Source of the DNA: Tillus elongatus
Taxonomy: Eukaryota > Arthropoda > Insecta > Coleoptera > Cleridae
Assembly: GCA_964006375.1 (NCBI GenBank)
Contig: OZ023270.1
Location: forward strand, 52,123,120 to 52,187,119
Reading direction: 5' to 3'
DNA length: 64,000 nt
Part shown: positions 23,764 to 36,510 of the stretch, piece by piece
How positions within the stretch are numbered: the first letter of the stretch is position 1
Layout: every line of letters starts with the position of its first letter
Translations under genes and position numbers: made by a program
Notes under the pieces: model-generated
Databases searched by the model: none
The model's input: only the letters and a program-made list of their open reading frames with translations
What the model was told of the DNA's origin: nothing

Positions 23764-24069
23764 GTCGCTTCGACGACAAAAATTTAAAAAAAAATCGATT
23801 AAACGTCATAAAAAGGGTCAAAACATATAGAAAACATCATTTGGGAGCGAATATTTTTTTCTCTGTTGGTCTGTGTGTCTGATTGTAGCCACGATAAGTT
23901 TAGAACGAATTGAGACATCGTTTTCAAATTTGGTATACAGTTAGCACCCGACAAACTAACGGTTCGGATTATTTTTGGGTAAAATCGCTTTAGGGGGTAG
24001 GTGATGAATTGGAGGTGATTTGGTGAAAATTGACATTTTTTCATCAAAACTCGAGTAATATAACGTTTT
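23764..24069 (+). repeat. Dispersed repeat family B, left half (split by LOA LINE)
   Basis: Starts with the small palindrome TCGTCGCTTCGACGA. Shares GGTATACAGTTAGCACCCGAC, GGGTAAAATCGCT and AAAATTGACATTTTTTC with 53545-54956. The LINE insertion interrupts it at 24069, and it resumes at 27025. Confidence 0.7.
24058..24069. repeat. Target site duplication, left of LOA LINE
   Basis: ATATAACGTTTT at 24058-24069 is repeated at 27013-27024 after the poly-A tail. The homologous repeat B copy near 53820 lacks the insertion, which supports the empty-site reading. Confidence 0.8.
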
Positions 24070-27012
24070 CGAGATTGCAGCAGTCCAATTGCGAGACGCA
24101 ATTACCTCGGCCTATAACGCCAACTGCCCTCTGAAAATGAGGGTGTCCACCAGGAACGTCCCATGGTGGAACGAGGACCTCAGGCAAAGGAGGACGCAGG
24201 TTCGTAAGCTGTTTAACGCGGCCAAAAGGTCGGGAGCATGGGATGAATATAGACAGGCCCTATCGACCTATAACAAAAGACTGAGGGACGCCAAGAAGGA
24301 GTCGTGGAGGAGGCACTGCGAAGAAGTGGAAAACACGTCCGAGAGTGCTCGACTACACAAGATCCTGTCTAAGGGCCCTCAGACTAACATAGGCTCCCTT
24401 AGAACACCCACGGGAGGCTTTACAAGCTCGGGGGAGGAAACTATGGAAATTTTACTCCAGACGCACTTCCCCGGCTGTAACATAATAAACCAATCACCTC
24501 CGGACTGGGAACACTCAGAAATAGAGGCGCCTTATAGGCGGGCATCTAGAGTAGACTGGACAGTCGCTAAAGAGGTGGTTACCTGGAGCAAAATCAGATG
24601 GGCCATTAACAGCTTTAAGCCATACAAATCGCCGGGATTTGATGGAATAATGCCCATCATGCTCCAACAGGGGATAGATATACTGGCGCCGGTGCTTACC
24701 CTCATTATGAGGGCCAGCCTGGCTCTGGGGTACATTCCGAGGGCATGGAGACTGGCCAGGGTTGTATTTATTCCTAAACCTGGGCGTCCAACAGACCAGG
24801 CAAAAGTCCCTGAGGCCAATAAGTCTCATGTCCTTCTTGCTGAAAACAGTGGAAAAACTGCTCGACCGGCACATTAGGGGCGGTGTACTGGAAGCATATC
24901 CTCTACACTGCGGACAATATGCATACAGAGCAGGATTCTCAACAGAAACAGCACTGCACCAACTGGTGCTGAAACTGGAGAATACGCTGGAGAACAAGGA
25001 GGTGGCGCTGGGGGCCTTCCTAGACATAGAGGGGGCCTTTAGCAACACCTCGTTCGGATCGGTTCTGGCAGCTGCCCGGGAGCGTGGAATAGAGGAGACC
25101 TGCTGCAGGTGGATCGGTTCCATGCTCAGGGACAGGGCGGTGTTCACCTCACTCGCGGGAGGGACTCTGCTGGCGGGGGTCGCGGCGGGGTGTCCGCAGG
25201 GGAGCGTTCTGTCTCCCTTGCTCTGGTGTCTAGTCGTGGACGGCCTGCTGGGGAGGCTCTCGGGAGGGGGGTATGAGGTACAGGGCTATGCGGACGACAT
25301 TGTCATCATAGTCCGAGGAAAGGTCACACAGGCAGTGTGGGAGCGTATGCAGACTGCACTGAAAGTGGTGGAAGGGTGGACGGTTGATCAAGGGCTCGGG
25401 GTGAGCCCCGAGAAAGCAACCGTCGTGCCGTTTACGAGGAGGAGGAAGTGTGAAAGCCACAGAACTCTCACTCTATACGGTAGGAGCGTTCCAATGGCCA
25501 GGGAGGTAAAATATCTTGGGGTCGTATTGGACTCTAAGCTTACCTGGAATGGTCACATTGGAAAAATACTGCGTAAGGCAGTCATGACCTTAGCCGTCAC
25601 TAGGCGGCTATATGGAAAAACGTGGGGACTAAGACCTAGTATGGCCCACTGGCTGTACACAAGGGTGGTCAGACCATCGTTAACATATGCGGCACTGGTC
25701 TGGTGGCCTAAGGTGACACAATCCAGTGCCAAACAAAAACTAGGCAAGATCCAAAGGATGGCTTGCCTAGGCATCACAGGGGCCATGTCTTCAACCCCAA
25801 CAGCCGCCATGGAGGTGTTGCTGGATCTACCCCCCCTACACTTCGTTATTATGGGAGAGGCCAGGCTAGGACTATACAGACTAGCCTGCAATGGTAGACT
25901 GAAGATCAACCCAGGCTTCAGGGGCCACTGCAAAATTCAGGAGATCGTGAAGGAACCCATGCTTGAAATGAGGTCAGACTTCGCGAGCCCGCGAATGTGC
26001 AGGGAAAACAACTTCACAGTGGAAATCCCTGATCGCGGGGCATGGCGGGAGGAGACACCGGGCATACCACGGGACGCGCTCGTCTGGTTCACGGACGGAT
26101 CTGGCGGGGAGCGTGGGACGGGGGCAGGTGTTTACTCGGAAGGACCGAGGGTAAGTCACAGTATTTCCCTCGGAGCCCATGCAACGGTGTTTCAGGCCGA
26201 GATGTACGCCATCCTGCACTGTGTGCGGGAGAACAAGAGGAGGGGCTACACCAACAAGCGGATCCTCATAGCCACAGACAGCCAGGCAGCCCTTAAGGCA
26301 CTAAGTAGCCCACGGGTAAATTCCTGGCTGGTGAGTGAGTGCCGAGACGAGACGAGCGACCTGGCTGGGCAGAATGAGGTGACCCTCATCTGGGTGCCGG
26401 GTCACTCGGGGGTCAAAGGCAATGAAGAAGCTGACAGTCTCGCAAAGAGGGGGTCAGCAGAACCATTTATGGGACCAGAACCGGCTCTGGGCGTGTCAAA
26501 GAGCACTGCCAGGGGAGCCATTAAGTCCTGGGTCAGAAACCAACACAAGGTGTACTGGGCGGACTGTCCAGGGCTCAGACATGGGAAGTCAATAATTGAC
26601 GGACCCAGTTCAAAGAGAGCTGTGGAGCTGCTAAACCTTAGCAGAGGACAGCTCAGAAACACAACAGGTCTCTTGACGGGACACATGGCCGTCAAGAAAC
26701 ACCTACATAAAATGGGGCGGTTCGAAGGGGACCTCGCATGCAGACTCTGCGGCGAGGGGGAGGAATCAGCCCAGCACATCTTGTGCGAGTGTATAGCTCT
26801 GGACCGGAAAAGACAACTGATCTACGGTCACTCTAGACCGGAGACAGAGCAATATAAAACTTCACCCTACCAATCGCTGTGCAGACTAGTTCAAGGCACA
26901 GTGATTTTGGAATGGGTGGAGTAAGACTAGGGGTATGCACAATCAACCAAGGGTTGCGGTGCTATCGGGGCGGCAAGGCCGCGGACGAGCCCTGAGGGAA
27001 CAAAAAAAAAAT
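24070..27012 (+). mobile_element. LOA-like LINE, 5' truncated, inserted in repeat family B
   Basis: Non-LTR retrotransposon with RT, RNase H and a zinc-knuckle-like C-terminus, a short 3' UTR and a poly-A tail (27002-27013). It is flanked by an 11-12 bp target duplication. The endonuclease domain is absent, so it is truncated at the 5' end, a common result of incomplete target-primed reverse transcription. GC content is clearly higher than in the surrounding DNA. A second 3' fragment lies at 37226-37753. Confidence 0.85.
24089..26924 (+). pseudogene. LOA-like reverse transcriptase with RNase H, one frameshift
   Basis: The first frame (24089-24877) has NVPWWNEDLRQRR, SPGFDGIMPIMLQQG and RVVFIPKPGRP. 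A one-base frameshift near 24790-24815 moves into the 24762-26924 frame, which reads RPISLMSFLLKTVEKLLD, GAFLDIEGAFSNT, AGCPQGSVLSPLLW and the catalytic GYADDIVI. RNase H follows: WFTDGSGG, AEMYAI, IATDSQAALKA and WVPGHSGVKGNEEAD, so its D-E-D-D residues appear present. The C-terminus has GHMAVKKHLHKMGR and a Cys/His knuckle (CRLCGEGEESAQHILCEC). Apart from the frameshift and missing endonuclease it is remarkably intact, which suggests a young insertion. LOA versus I clade rests on motif memory. Confidence 0.8.
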
Positions 27013-27024
27013 ATATAACGTTTT
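27013..27024. repeat. Target site duplication, right of LOA LINE
   Basis: Right copy of the ATATAACGTTTT duplication, directly after the poly-A tail. Confidence 0.8.
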
Positions 27025-27415
27025 AGGGTTTATTTATTAGAAAACTTTTAATTGCATCAAACGTCTGGTATTCTGTGCTGGAATTAAATTAGGGGTTGAA
27101 TATGTGAGGGTGGAATATTATTGACAAAAATTTCGATTTTTGTTGTTGCTAAAACAGCGTAAAAAACTCAAAACACATAGAAAACTAGATTCGGGAACGC
27201 AAATTTTTTGTCTGTCGGTCAGTGGGTCTGTCGGCATGTACGTCTCTGTCGAGTAGTAGGTATAAGGTTTCAAAAGTTTATGGCTACAGGAATACAAACA
27301 TTTTTGTGGCCAAGTCATGGGCCCTAAATTCATTCCATGAGAATGTCTTTCTAAAGCGAATACATTATCACAGCTATGTGGAAGTTATGATTCAATTTGC
27401 AGCACTATTTTTTAC
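27025..27415 (+). repeat. Dispersed repeat family B, right half
   Basis: Continues the interrupted repeat with TTATTAGAAAAC and TCTGGTATTCTGTGCTG, and ends with AGCTATGTGGAAGTTATG and TTTGCAGCACTATTTTTTA, as in the second copy ending at 54956. The unit TTTGTCTGTCGGT also matches the 195-bp tandem region of that copy. Confidence 0.7.
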
Positions 27416-28007
27416 GGTTGTTAGTTTGAACAATGTTCATACTTTCTACAGCTCTTTATGCATTTTCGACAATAGTCAATAGTTTGCGACAAAACTTTGT
27501 ATGTTTGCTGTACAATATTAATTTAATAACAGAGTGAAGAAAAAAGTACCTAAGCCGGATTTTTATATTACAAAACATAAAACATACATTCAAACGTTTC
27601 CTCAAATTAATTTATCCTAGCAACAAACACAGTTGTTATAGGTAATTATATTATAATAACTTGTCATACTTTCATTCTCTCAGCAACTACCTACAGTGTG
27701 AAAAACTATTATATTTGCTTCGTTTTAAATATAATTTGATGAGTCATTTATCCACCGTGTAAAAAATATCCAGCGTTTATCATAAAACAATTCGAAATAA
27801 AGACATAAACGTTGTATAACGACGCTAATGCATCGTAATTATCATAATATAAAAAGAAAGCTTATCTATAAAAATAATTTACTGCGTATAAAAATTATAT
27901 TCAAGAAACGTTCCAATTATAACCCAATCATTATTTTATAGTTATTAAAAAATAAATAATCCATCCCTTACAATCTAGGTTTAAGGAGTCAAAATTGTTA
28001 TTTATAT
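27416..28007. other. Unassigned AT-rich sequence
   Basis: No coding frame of note, no terminal repeats recognised. Confidence 0.45.
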
Positions 28008-28125
28008 GAGCAAATTTTTAGTTAAAAAATTCGCTTATAGAGCTATCGATGGTGAAACTTTTCAAAATTGTTTTCAAATGAGCGTGAATTTGGGCCCCTA
28101 GAACCCGAAACCAAGATCCATGTGC

Positions 28126-28219
<94 letters not shown>

Positions 28220-28225
28220 TCTATA
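28008..28225 (+). mobile_element. HINE 5' half, divergent subfamily
   Basis: Starts with GAGCAAATTTTTAGTTAAAAAATTCGC and reads TATCGATGGTGAAACTTTTCAAAATTG then AATGAGCGTGAATTTGGGCCCC before the (TA)n core (28130-28218). This is the same order as the main family but with a changed terminal palindrome. The 3' half is missing. Confidence 0.55.
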
Positions 28226-28351
28226 CTATGTTAAGTATATGTATTGTGTAACATTGTACAATATGTTTATCACTAAGTCTATATGATTAGATTATAGATT
28301 AGATTCAAGGTGAGTTAGTCCCTCTACCGCGACCTTAAGTCTATTGTAGCT

Positions 28352-28457
28352 AAGAGAAGACTGGAACCTGTGGTGAGCACTGATAAGTACGTTTGGAGAA
28401 ATCGAAATCACCACAACACATATGTTGTGGTGATTTGGGTTTCTTCAAGTGTACTTA
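28352..28457. mobile_element. 106-bp fold-back insert made of PLE ends, with 12-bp target duplication
   Basis: TCTATTGTAGCT occurs at 28340-28351 and again at 28458-28469, bracketing the insert. The insert begins GACTGGAACCTGTGGTGAGC and contains an inverted repeat centred on CATATG near 28411 (ATCACCACAACACATATG and complement). It ends TCAAGTGTACTTATC. Both halves match the very ends of the PLE at 37843-40712 (GGAACCTGTGATGAGCAC and CAAGTGTACTTATTA). All coding sequence and the ribozyme core are absent, so this is a minimal terminus-only derivative. Confidence 0.75.
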
Positions 28458-28569
28458 TCTATTGTAGCTCATGTCTATCTAATTGCTCAAGTTTTACCCA
28501 TCAAATCCACCTCTCTGCGGGAATCTACATTTCTTCGAGGGTAAAAGTTGGTTCGACAGTTGTACTTAC

Positions 28570-31246
28570 TTAGTGGCGTGCGGTCCATGGAAGCAAGGGA
28601 AGCATTGCTTCCCTTAAAATAACGATTACATACCTAAATCGCATTTTTTAAAATCCCTTTAGTATTTTAAATATGAAATTTCAAATTCTGAAACTAATTT
28701 AATTATTGAAATTTTTATTTCGCAAGCTCACACACATAATTATTTATTATGCATCATACTGTATTTGTATATACGGTCCTAGCAAGAACGTCGTTCGTCA
28801 TAGTGAATGCGACCGCATGCGGACAGCATGAACCTGATCTGATACTACGAGTGGATGCATGCAATGTCTTCAGTTAAATACACGTAGTCAGCAGGCACTT
28901 TATAAAAGAAACCTCAGCTCGGCGCGATGTACGCGTGTTTTTAGAACGTGTTCAAAGCGAATGTGGCTGATTATATCGTAGGTATAAGCAGCCGAGTATG
29001 TTAAATACATTGGCATTTTATGATTATTAATATGGCTGCAAGCTTTTAACAGCGGTGACGGTGGGGGTCGGGATTTACAAACTTTACAAACAAGTGGTAA
29101 TAATAAGTGTGATTGTATTGTATGTTTTTTGATAACTAACGGATTATCAGCTTTACTGTTTGCTGAAAAACTTCCTATTATTAATATAGGTAGGCCGAAA
29201 CATACTATAAAAAACTTGAATACAATAATTAAAACATGTACCTATTCGACATTTCAACGCGGAAAAAACTCATAAACAATATGAATGGTTAACGGGTTGT
29301 GAAAACAGGAATAAATTGTTTTGTTGGTCTTGTAGTCTATTTGTGACTGAAAAGGGGTGTGGAATAAAAGTGGGTTTTCCGACTTGAATAATCTACATAA
29401 ACTAGTACAAAGACATGTTATGTCTAAAGCGCATTTACATACCATTTTAAAATTAAGTGTCTTTGGAAAAACGCGAATTGAATACGCCGTTGACAAGCAG
29501 ATAGAAATTCATCGCACATATTAAAAAGACTTATTGATGCTGTGTGTTTTCTTGGTCGCAGCATGAATTGGGCTTTAGGGGTCATGACGAAACAACTACA
29601 TCTGAAAATAGAGGAAACTTTCAAGACCTAGTTTCTTTAATAGCCAAATACGACATTTGTTTAAAAAATCACTTGGAACAGTGTAACGTTTTTCGCGGAA
29701 CATAAAATACATTCAGAATGACTTAATTTCGGCTGCTCCCACTATTATTTTGAACAGAAATAAATCTGAAATTAAACATATTCGTTTCATTGCTATTGTT
29801 CTAGATGAAACAATCGATGTAACTAATTTAAGTCAACTATCTGTAGTAATACGCTACGTAAAAATGGATGGGAGTGTACAAGAAAGATTTTTAGGCTTTA
29901 AAAATGTGACAGAAGATCGTACCGCAAACGCTCTATATGAAATTGTGTTTAATATTATGAAATATATTGAGGAGGCTGATAATAAATTAATAGCCCAAAG
30001 ATATGATGGGGCTGCTGTTATGGTCGGACGTTTAGGAGGTCTTCAAGCTAATGTGCGGAAACGTTCTCCATTGCTCTGTTTGTACACTGTTATGCTCATA
30101 AATTAAATTTAATTTTATCCCAATCTATAAATCATATTAAAGAATGTAAAGTGTTAAATGGCTGCTTTTTTCCAAATCTACGAGGCGAACACAAGCCTTA
30201 GACCCAATTGTTAAAAAACGTTTACCCAAAGTAGTTGCAACCCGATGGAACTACAACGGCAGGGTGATGTTAACTGTATTTGAACACCGTGAATCGTTAA
30301 TTGAACTTTTTGAAAACATCATGGAAAATAGCAAAAATTAGGACGCAGAACCAATAAATAGTTCTAGAGGATTTTTGGATGGTTTAAGTGGAGACTTTAA
30401 TTTTAATTTTTATTTAATATATTTTCGGAAATATTTCCGTTTTCAGATAATGTATTTAACATATTGCATTGTCAAATAAATGACATTGGTTTTTGCCTGA
30501 AAAAAATTAGTGAATTTAAATCCATTATAATTCAAAAAAGGAATGAATTTGATAAGTTCTGGGAAAAAACAATTGAATTAGGAGAAGTGGAGTCACGAAG
30601 AAAGCGTCTGCGCACTGATAATGTGGCAGACCTTCAAACTTCTTACCTCCGCCTTTTCTACGAAATTATAGATCAAATTCAGCAGCAAATTAACTGCAGA
30701 TTTGATCATCTCAGTGACCTGAAATTTCTCGAATTGTGTAATTTTGGAGGATTTAAAGGGATACCTTTCCCAGAAGATTCATTCAAATCATTATTTCACC
30801 ACTATAGACATTATTTTGACAAAGCCTTATTACGATCAGAACTTACAGTCATTTATGAACCCGATATTATTGACACAAAAATTAACGCGAGTGAACTTTT
30901 AACTTTCTTAAAACAATCAAAATTGGAAAATGCATATTCTGAAGTGTTCAAATTATGTGAATTACTATTAACAAGTCCTGCTAGTAGTGCGTCTGTAGAA
31001 CGAAATTTTTCTACATTGAAACGTAACAAGAGTTTTGTTAGAAATTCAACAGGACAGGAAAGACTTTCCCAAATTTCAATTTTGTCAGTTGAAAATAAAC
31101 TCATCCAGGAAATGTCCCAGAATCCATAGTTACATGACGACATTATTAACGAATTTTCCAAAAACGACAGAAGAATTGAGTTACACTATAAATAGGTAAG
31201 TTTCTGGGAATTGCTTCCCTTATTTCAAATGTCACCGCACGCCCCT
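28570..31246 (+). mobile_element. hAT element with ZMYM1-like transposase
   Basis: The left end (28573-28583, GTGGCGTGCGG) and right end (reverse complement GGGGCGTGCGG) are inverted repeats extended by AAGGGAAGCA-like words. The flanks GTACTTAC (28562-28569) and GTACCTAC (31247-31254) match at 7 of 8 bases, the duplication length expected for hAT. Coding remnants on the plus strand occupy 29040-31130. It sits inside the reversed GC-rich element. Confidence 0.75.
29040..31130 (+). pseudogene. hAT transposase (zinc finger MYM-type 1-like), broken
   Basis: Decayed N-terminal zinc-finger region with WLTGCENRNKLFCWSC and KVGFPT (about 29285-29380). A degraded stretch (RIEYAVDKQIEIHRT) follows, then a longer intact frame (29750-30106) with FIAIVLDETIDVTNLSQLS, GFKNVTEDRTA and AQRYDGAAVMVG. 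After more breaks, the 30464-31129 frame ends in the dimerisation domain (ELLLTSPASSASVERNFSTL, RLSQISIL). The catalytic Asp of DETIDV is kept. The family contains autonomous hAT transposases and host-domesticated relatives. Stops and a terminal inverted repeat indicate a dead transposon rather than a host gene. Confidence 0.75.
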
Positions 31247-31714
31247 GTACCTACTGCCATTTGAGTGAAGTCGCTTGCCCGTTTCGAAGCTCAAAGCGAA
31301 ATAACCTCTCCCTGAGTTCGTCTGGACTAGATATCCGTCAGTGTGTGGTGTGACCCGAGGCGGTATCATGAAGTCGCATTCTCGAGCAGCATCCAAGAGG
31401 GATCCTTAGCCCGTTTCGACGCTTGCAGAGGAGGCCTCAGTCTCCAGGTGTAATCAACCCTTAGATATCTCAACTCTCTTCCGGGTACGTCTAGACCCAA
31501 TACCCGCCCGTGTTTGCTTAACTTTCACCAACAAATTGAGCTTCCCAGAGGAGACGATATTTTTTAGGATAAAAGTTGGTTTGGCAGGTGTACTGCCATC
31601 TGAGTCAAGTCGCTTGCCCGTTTCAAAGCTCAAACAGAGATAACCTCTCTCCGAGTGCGTATGGACCAGAACATCGGCCAGTGTTGTATATCTGAAATAT
31701 AATTTAAAAATTTA

Positions 31715-32021
31715 GGGACGCAGCAAGTGCGTTATGGTAACGAACTTTCATAAATGGCTTTAAATTTGCATAGCTCAATTTTCTATAAACCTAGAAAGTT
31801 GAACTTTGGTGCGTAGTAAGATATTTACGAAGGCAACGCAGTCAAATTTCATCAAAATAACTTTGTTATTTTTTATGATACAATTATTTTTTTCTGAAAA
31901 CCAATTTTTTTTAGAAAACTGGGCCCATAGGGCAGGCTAACGAACTCATCCAAGCTATTACGAAAAGAAAGATTCTTGCCGAGTTTCATCAAAATCGGTT
32001 ATTATCTTTTTAAGTTATCGG

Positions 32022-32101
<80 letters not shown>

Positions 32102-32225
32102 ATTCAAACGAACCTTGGGTTTTGGTTTCAAGTGGCACAAGTTCGCGCTTATTTGAAAAAAAAATTGCAAAGTCTCACCATCGATACCTCTCTATTGGCG
32201 ATTTAAAAAAAATAAAAATTCGCTA
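31715..32225 (-). mobile_element. HINE, complete reverse copy
   Basis: Begins (in plus coordinates) with the 3' hairpin GGACGCAGCAAGTGCG, then GGTAACGAACTTT, body, (TA)n core (32023-32098), 5' block (GTTCGCGCTTATTTGAAAA, TCACCATCGATACC) and ends AAAATTCGCTA. The terminal palindrome has the CGAA variant rather than TGAA. Confidence 0.7.
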
Positions 32226-33180
32226 AAAAGGATTCATCCGCAAACATAATTGACATAATTTCAAAACAACTAGACAAACTTCAAATTTTGACGCTCAAAA
32301 TGAGATTTATTTTGTCATTCCTCTTTCTATCGGATACTTCAGTCACTGCCTTCTTTTACGGTAATTGTCCACCTCTCCACAATTACTTCCCAAGCCCAAG
32401 CCCTTCCCTACAACCCATATTTATTACAAAATAGTACATCACTATCTCGATTTTGAATTTGGACTTAATGGAGAAAACTTATCTAATTACAATATGCTTA
32501 ATGCTAGTATGTCTGACAATACATAACTGGCGACTTAATTATTCCCTTGCGGCGAACAGGTTTTTTTACTCTTAAAATAATTATTTGGTGGACCCATTAT
32601 ATTATATCTACTAGTTTTTGCTGGTGTATTTTCCTGCACTGTTGGGTTTTCACGATCACTTAATGTGAGGGGATTTTCACTTTCACTAGACACTTGCGGA
32701 TTTTTGCGGAAACTATTATTTATATTCACATCTAGGATGCTATTTATTTATTCTATTATTTACATTTTTTGTGTCATAGCCAATTGGAATACTTGTATCT
32801 ACGTGATTGTTTGCGTCTTTAACAGTTGGAACACATATCTACATGTGATGTTGCTGAGATGGAAGAGGTCCAGCCAAAACTTATGTTTATCACCTGGATA
32901 ATGTGCATTTTCCAAGCTACACCTTGTTTTAACTGAGTCAAATGTACTGCGATCCCTATAAATTTGATTCTAGTATCTGGTGCCCATCCTTTCCCATTTA
33001 CAACAGGATAACATTTCATCTCAACAACTTGCCCTATGGTATATAATTTTAACTTATTACCTGACTCACCTAAAATGTGTGGTGGTTTTGTCAGGGGCTT
33101 TAGAAGACCTAGCCTAGCTGTGTGTGGGATGTTGGTATTTTGGCTATGGTGTTTACACCATTCGCGTATTTACGTATTTT
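32226..33180. other. Unassigned sequence
   Basis: Short open frames (for example 32819-33019 minus) show no recognised domain. No repeats were found except a scattered AT bias. Confidence 0.4.
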
Positions 33181-33181
33181 T

Positions 33182-33381
33182 AACCGACTTCAAAAAAATG
33201 AGGAGGTTTTCAATTCGACTGTATTTTTTTAATGTGTGCTACCTCGGAACTTTTTTCTATGTGAACCGATTTTGATGTTTATTTTTTATTTATTTAAAAG
33301 CTGGTGCTTCTCATGTGGTCCCATATAAATTTGATCACGATCTGACCAGTAGTTCTTGAGTTATCTTGAATGAAGTCGGTT
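33182..33381. mobile_element. 200-bp MITE-like element with AACCGACTTCA ends
   Basis: A perfect 11-bp inverted repeat (AACCGACTTCA at 33182-33192, complement at 33371-33381) encloses 178 bp with no frame. The interior reads TCAATTCGACTGTATTTTTTT and AACCGATTTTGATG. Elements with these ends are, to my recollection, abundant in insect genomes; the mobilising family is not clear to me. Confidence 0.6.
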
Positions 33382-33576
33382 TTCTATTTTTTAAAATTTT
33401 TACTTGTCTGGTCTTGGAATCTGCTCTACATGGCATGTATATTCTACTTTTGTTGTCATAACACAGACATGATTTACATTTTTTTAATTAACATTACATA
33501 TCAATGCTTTTCCTGTCCATAAATCATTTACTTTTGTATTTCGTATCTACACTTATATATTGAATGCATTTTATTT

Positions 33577-34115
<539 letters not shown>

Positions 34116-36510
34116 AATGAAAAAATGTGTAAGAAATAAATAATGTGTAAGAAATAAATAATCTACGACATCAGTTTGAATTGCATAGGCATTTCGCACA
34201 TTCAACGTTGACAAGGATAGTTAGAGTATTAATGTGTTTTTTATTACTTTAGACCCGAAAAATGTAAAATCCTCGAAGCCAGACAACGGTAGTTAAATAT
34301 AAATAAGCAGGGTTGTCAGATATAATAAAAATTATGTTAGTATGAAAACATATGGACCTAACATATTTTTTTTTAAATTATTAATGACATAATTCAAACA
34401 ATAATCGCGGTACAATAACCAAACATTTTGAATTACCAAATCCGTATCTGTTAGTGGCCTGGGCTGGAATAGTATACGCATGCTGGGAGAGTTTCGAACG
34501 GCATGGTATTCGTTGATATGTGGTTGGTTGCATAGGCTCGAGGTCCGTAGATAGAATTGTAAGAATCACGTTCAATTGATGTCTGGCAACAAGGTACGAT
34601 CATGCTGTCACTTGTCACTTGCGATGTTTAAAATTCAACCTGTTGCCGTACAAGAAAATTCCTTTTAGTGAATTTTCTTTGCTTTTATTCGCATAATTGA
34701 GAGAACTGTAAGAAATTGAGAGATATCCTACATAGATTGCATGGAATAGCCGCTTTGCTGGACTACAATAGGTTGAGTTAACAGGTAACCTATACAGGAC
34801 TCACTCGACATCAGTAGTGTCTAATTAAATCGAGGCACGATAACCCTCAACAAGAGGTAATGTAGACTTGCGAATTTATTTTTTTATATCTCTATATCCG
34901 ATGTTTCGCATTTTACAGGGATGTAGTGTTAGGCAATTGAAGACGTTGCTTTCACCTAAAGGGGCCTGGTGTTTGGCAATATCTAGTGTTGTGTAAATAG
35001 AGGCAATTTCTATTGTTGGGTAGCCTCTGGATGTGTTATGGTGTGTATTTCATTGTTTCTGGTTTTAAATTAATGGTCCAATTACGTATGGTACAGAGTC
35101 ACAAGCATGGTATGGTAAGGAGACCATCTTTGGATTCATTTGCAGGTCGTAGTGGTAATCGATTGTCATAGTTGTACTTCCAGACAGTCGAATGTCAACC
35201 GAGAGATCCAAGGCAGGATATAGAGTTTATGGTTCAGATAAGTTGTAGCCTGTATGCTTATAAAAGACATATTACTTTTGACCCTTTTAACGGCATTTAT
35301 GAATATAATAGCTTCCTTTTGACTGGTCATTAGGGTGATTAGTAGATTACGTTGCTATTAACAGACAGATAAAGGTATCTTGAGAGTTTGCAATGCTTCA
35401 TGTTTATTATTTGAGCTGTCTGAAGCTTACATTGATATAATTGGTCGGAATTTTGCGTAGCTGACTCAGTAATTATTAGGATATTTTTACCAAGGTGTAC
35501 AGCTTGCTTCACATACTATACAGAGTGATAATATTATTTGAGCTAGATATAGGATCTTAATACTGATATTTTAAAAGCGTATGTGAACTACACATATACA
35601 CGTTTTGTGGTAGCTTCTTGATTTTAATGTAGTGATATTTTTGCTAACTAATTATACAGCTTGTCTTGTCATTGATATCCATATAATTGATAGTAGTTTT
35701 TTATAACTGGAAACCATACAATTAGTTACAGCGTAGGATATTTTGTTAACCAGATTGGTTACGGTAGCTTAGATGACTCTCAATTTGCTTGCCCTAATAT
35801 TTGAAGGTGTATATATTCAACGTTGACTCATTGTGTGACCTATTATAGTATCTGATTGTGTTTTTAATACACCAGAATGTTATTATATTTCTTTTTTGTA
35901 CTTTGTGTTATATTTAGTCTGCATTTACTCTCTCATCCCCGAATCAGTGATACTGTTTTAACTAGTGTGTATTTGCTGCTATATTAGCCCTGGCATATCG
36001 GACAAGCGAGCATAAGTTTATGTGTATGTGTTATATATTATTTAGGAGGATCTAATGGTTGCATATTTATGCCACTTACATGCACCCACGGGTACTTTCC
36101 TCTTTTAGGTTAACGTAAGTTACAACATTTTAATATCCAGTCCTGCAGAGTTTTTGTCACGGGTTTGACGTCCGACGTATCTCCCAGGTTGGTTTTAGGT
36201 ACAGCTACCAGTGCAGTTCAGCGAGTTCTTGATTATAGTTGGATTGCAGGTGATTAAGGAGAGGTATTGTGTGATAACATCTTACTTTAATATCCGGTAC
36301 TGGGTGTAAAACAATCAAGTGGCGCCCCCTTTATCTTAACATCGTGTTTAAGGAACCCACGGCCGTCTCCACTGTCTAAAGGCTGCCGGCCACCTAGAAT
36401 ACCGGTAACTTTACTCTATATTTCCAATAGATTATAACGTTGGTTGTGTTTGAAGTTTAATAGGTAGGTTATAGCCGAGAGGGATTATATAAACAATTTG
36501 GGCGGTCACA
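34116..36510. other. Unassigned 2.4-kb sequence with one HINE stub
   Basis: No frame longer than about 65 codons and no domain. A 5' terminal HINE stub (TTTTAGTGAATTTTCTTTGC, about 34665-34684) is the only recognised repeat. Base composition is less AT-extreme near 36200-36420 (GCCGTCTCCACTGTCTAAAGG), but no gene is evident. Confidence 0.4.

Larger units (their letters stand above)
28283..31683 (-). repeat. GC-rich tandem element, second copy, reversed and twice interrupted
   Basis: Reverse-strand homology to 16728-18301. The tail (AAGGTCGCGGTAGAGGGACT complement) lies at 28317-28336. Unit sequences follow at 28470-28561 and, after the hAT insert, at 31247-31683 (CCCGTTTCGAAGCTCAAAG, GAGGCGGTATCATGAAGTC). 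It is interrupted by a 106-bp PLE fold-back (28352-28457) and by hAT (28570-31246). Confidence 0.7.

Noticed and set aside
34116..36510. Hidden host exon in the least AT-rich blank region
   Set aside because: No frame above about 65 codons and no paired splice sites with coding-like sequence.
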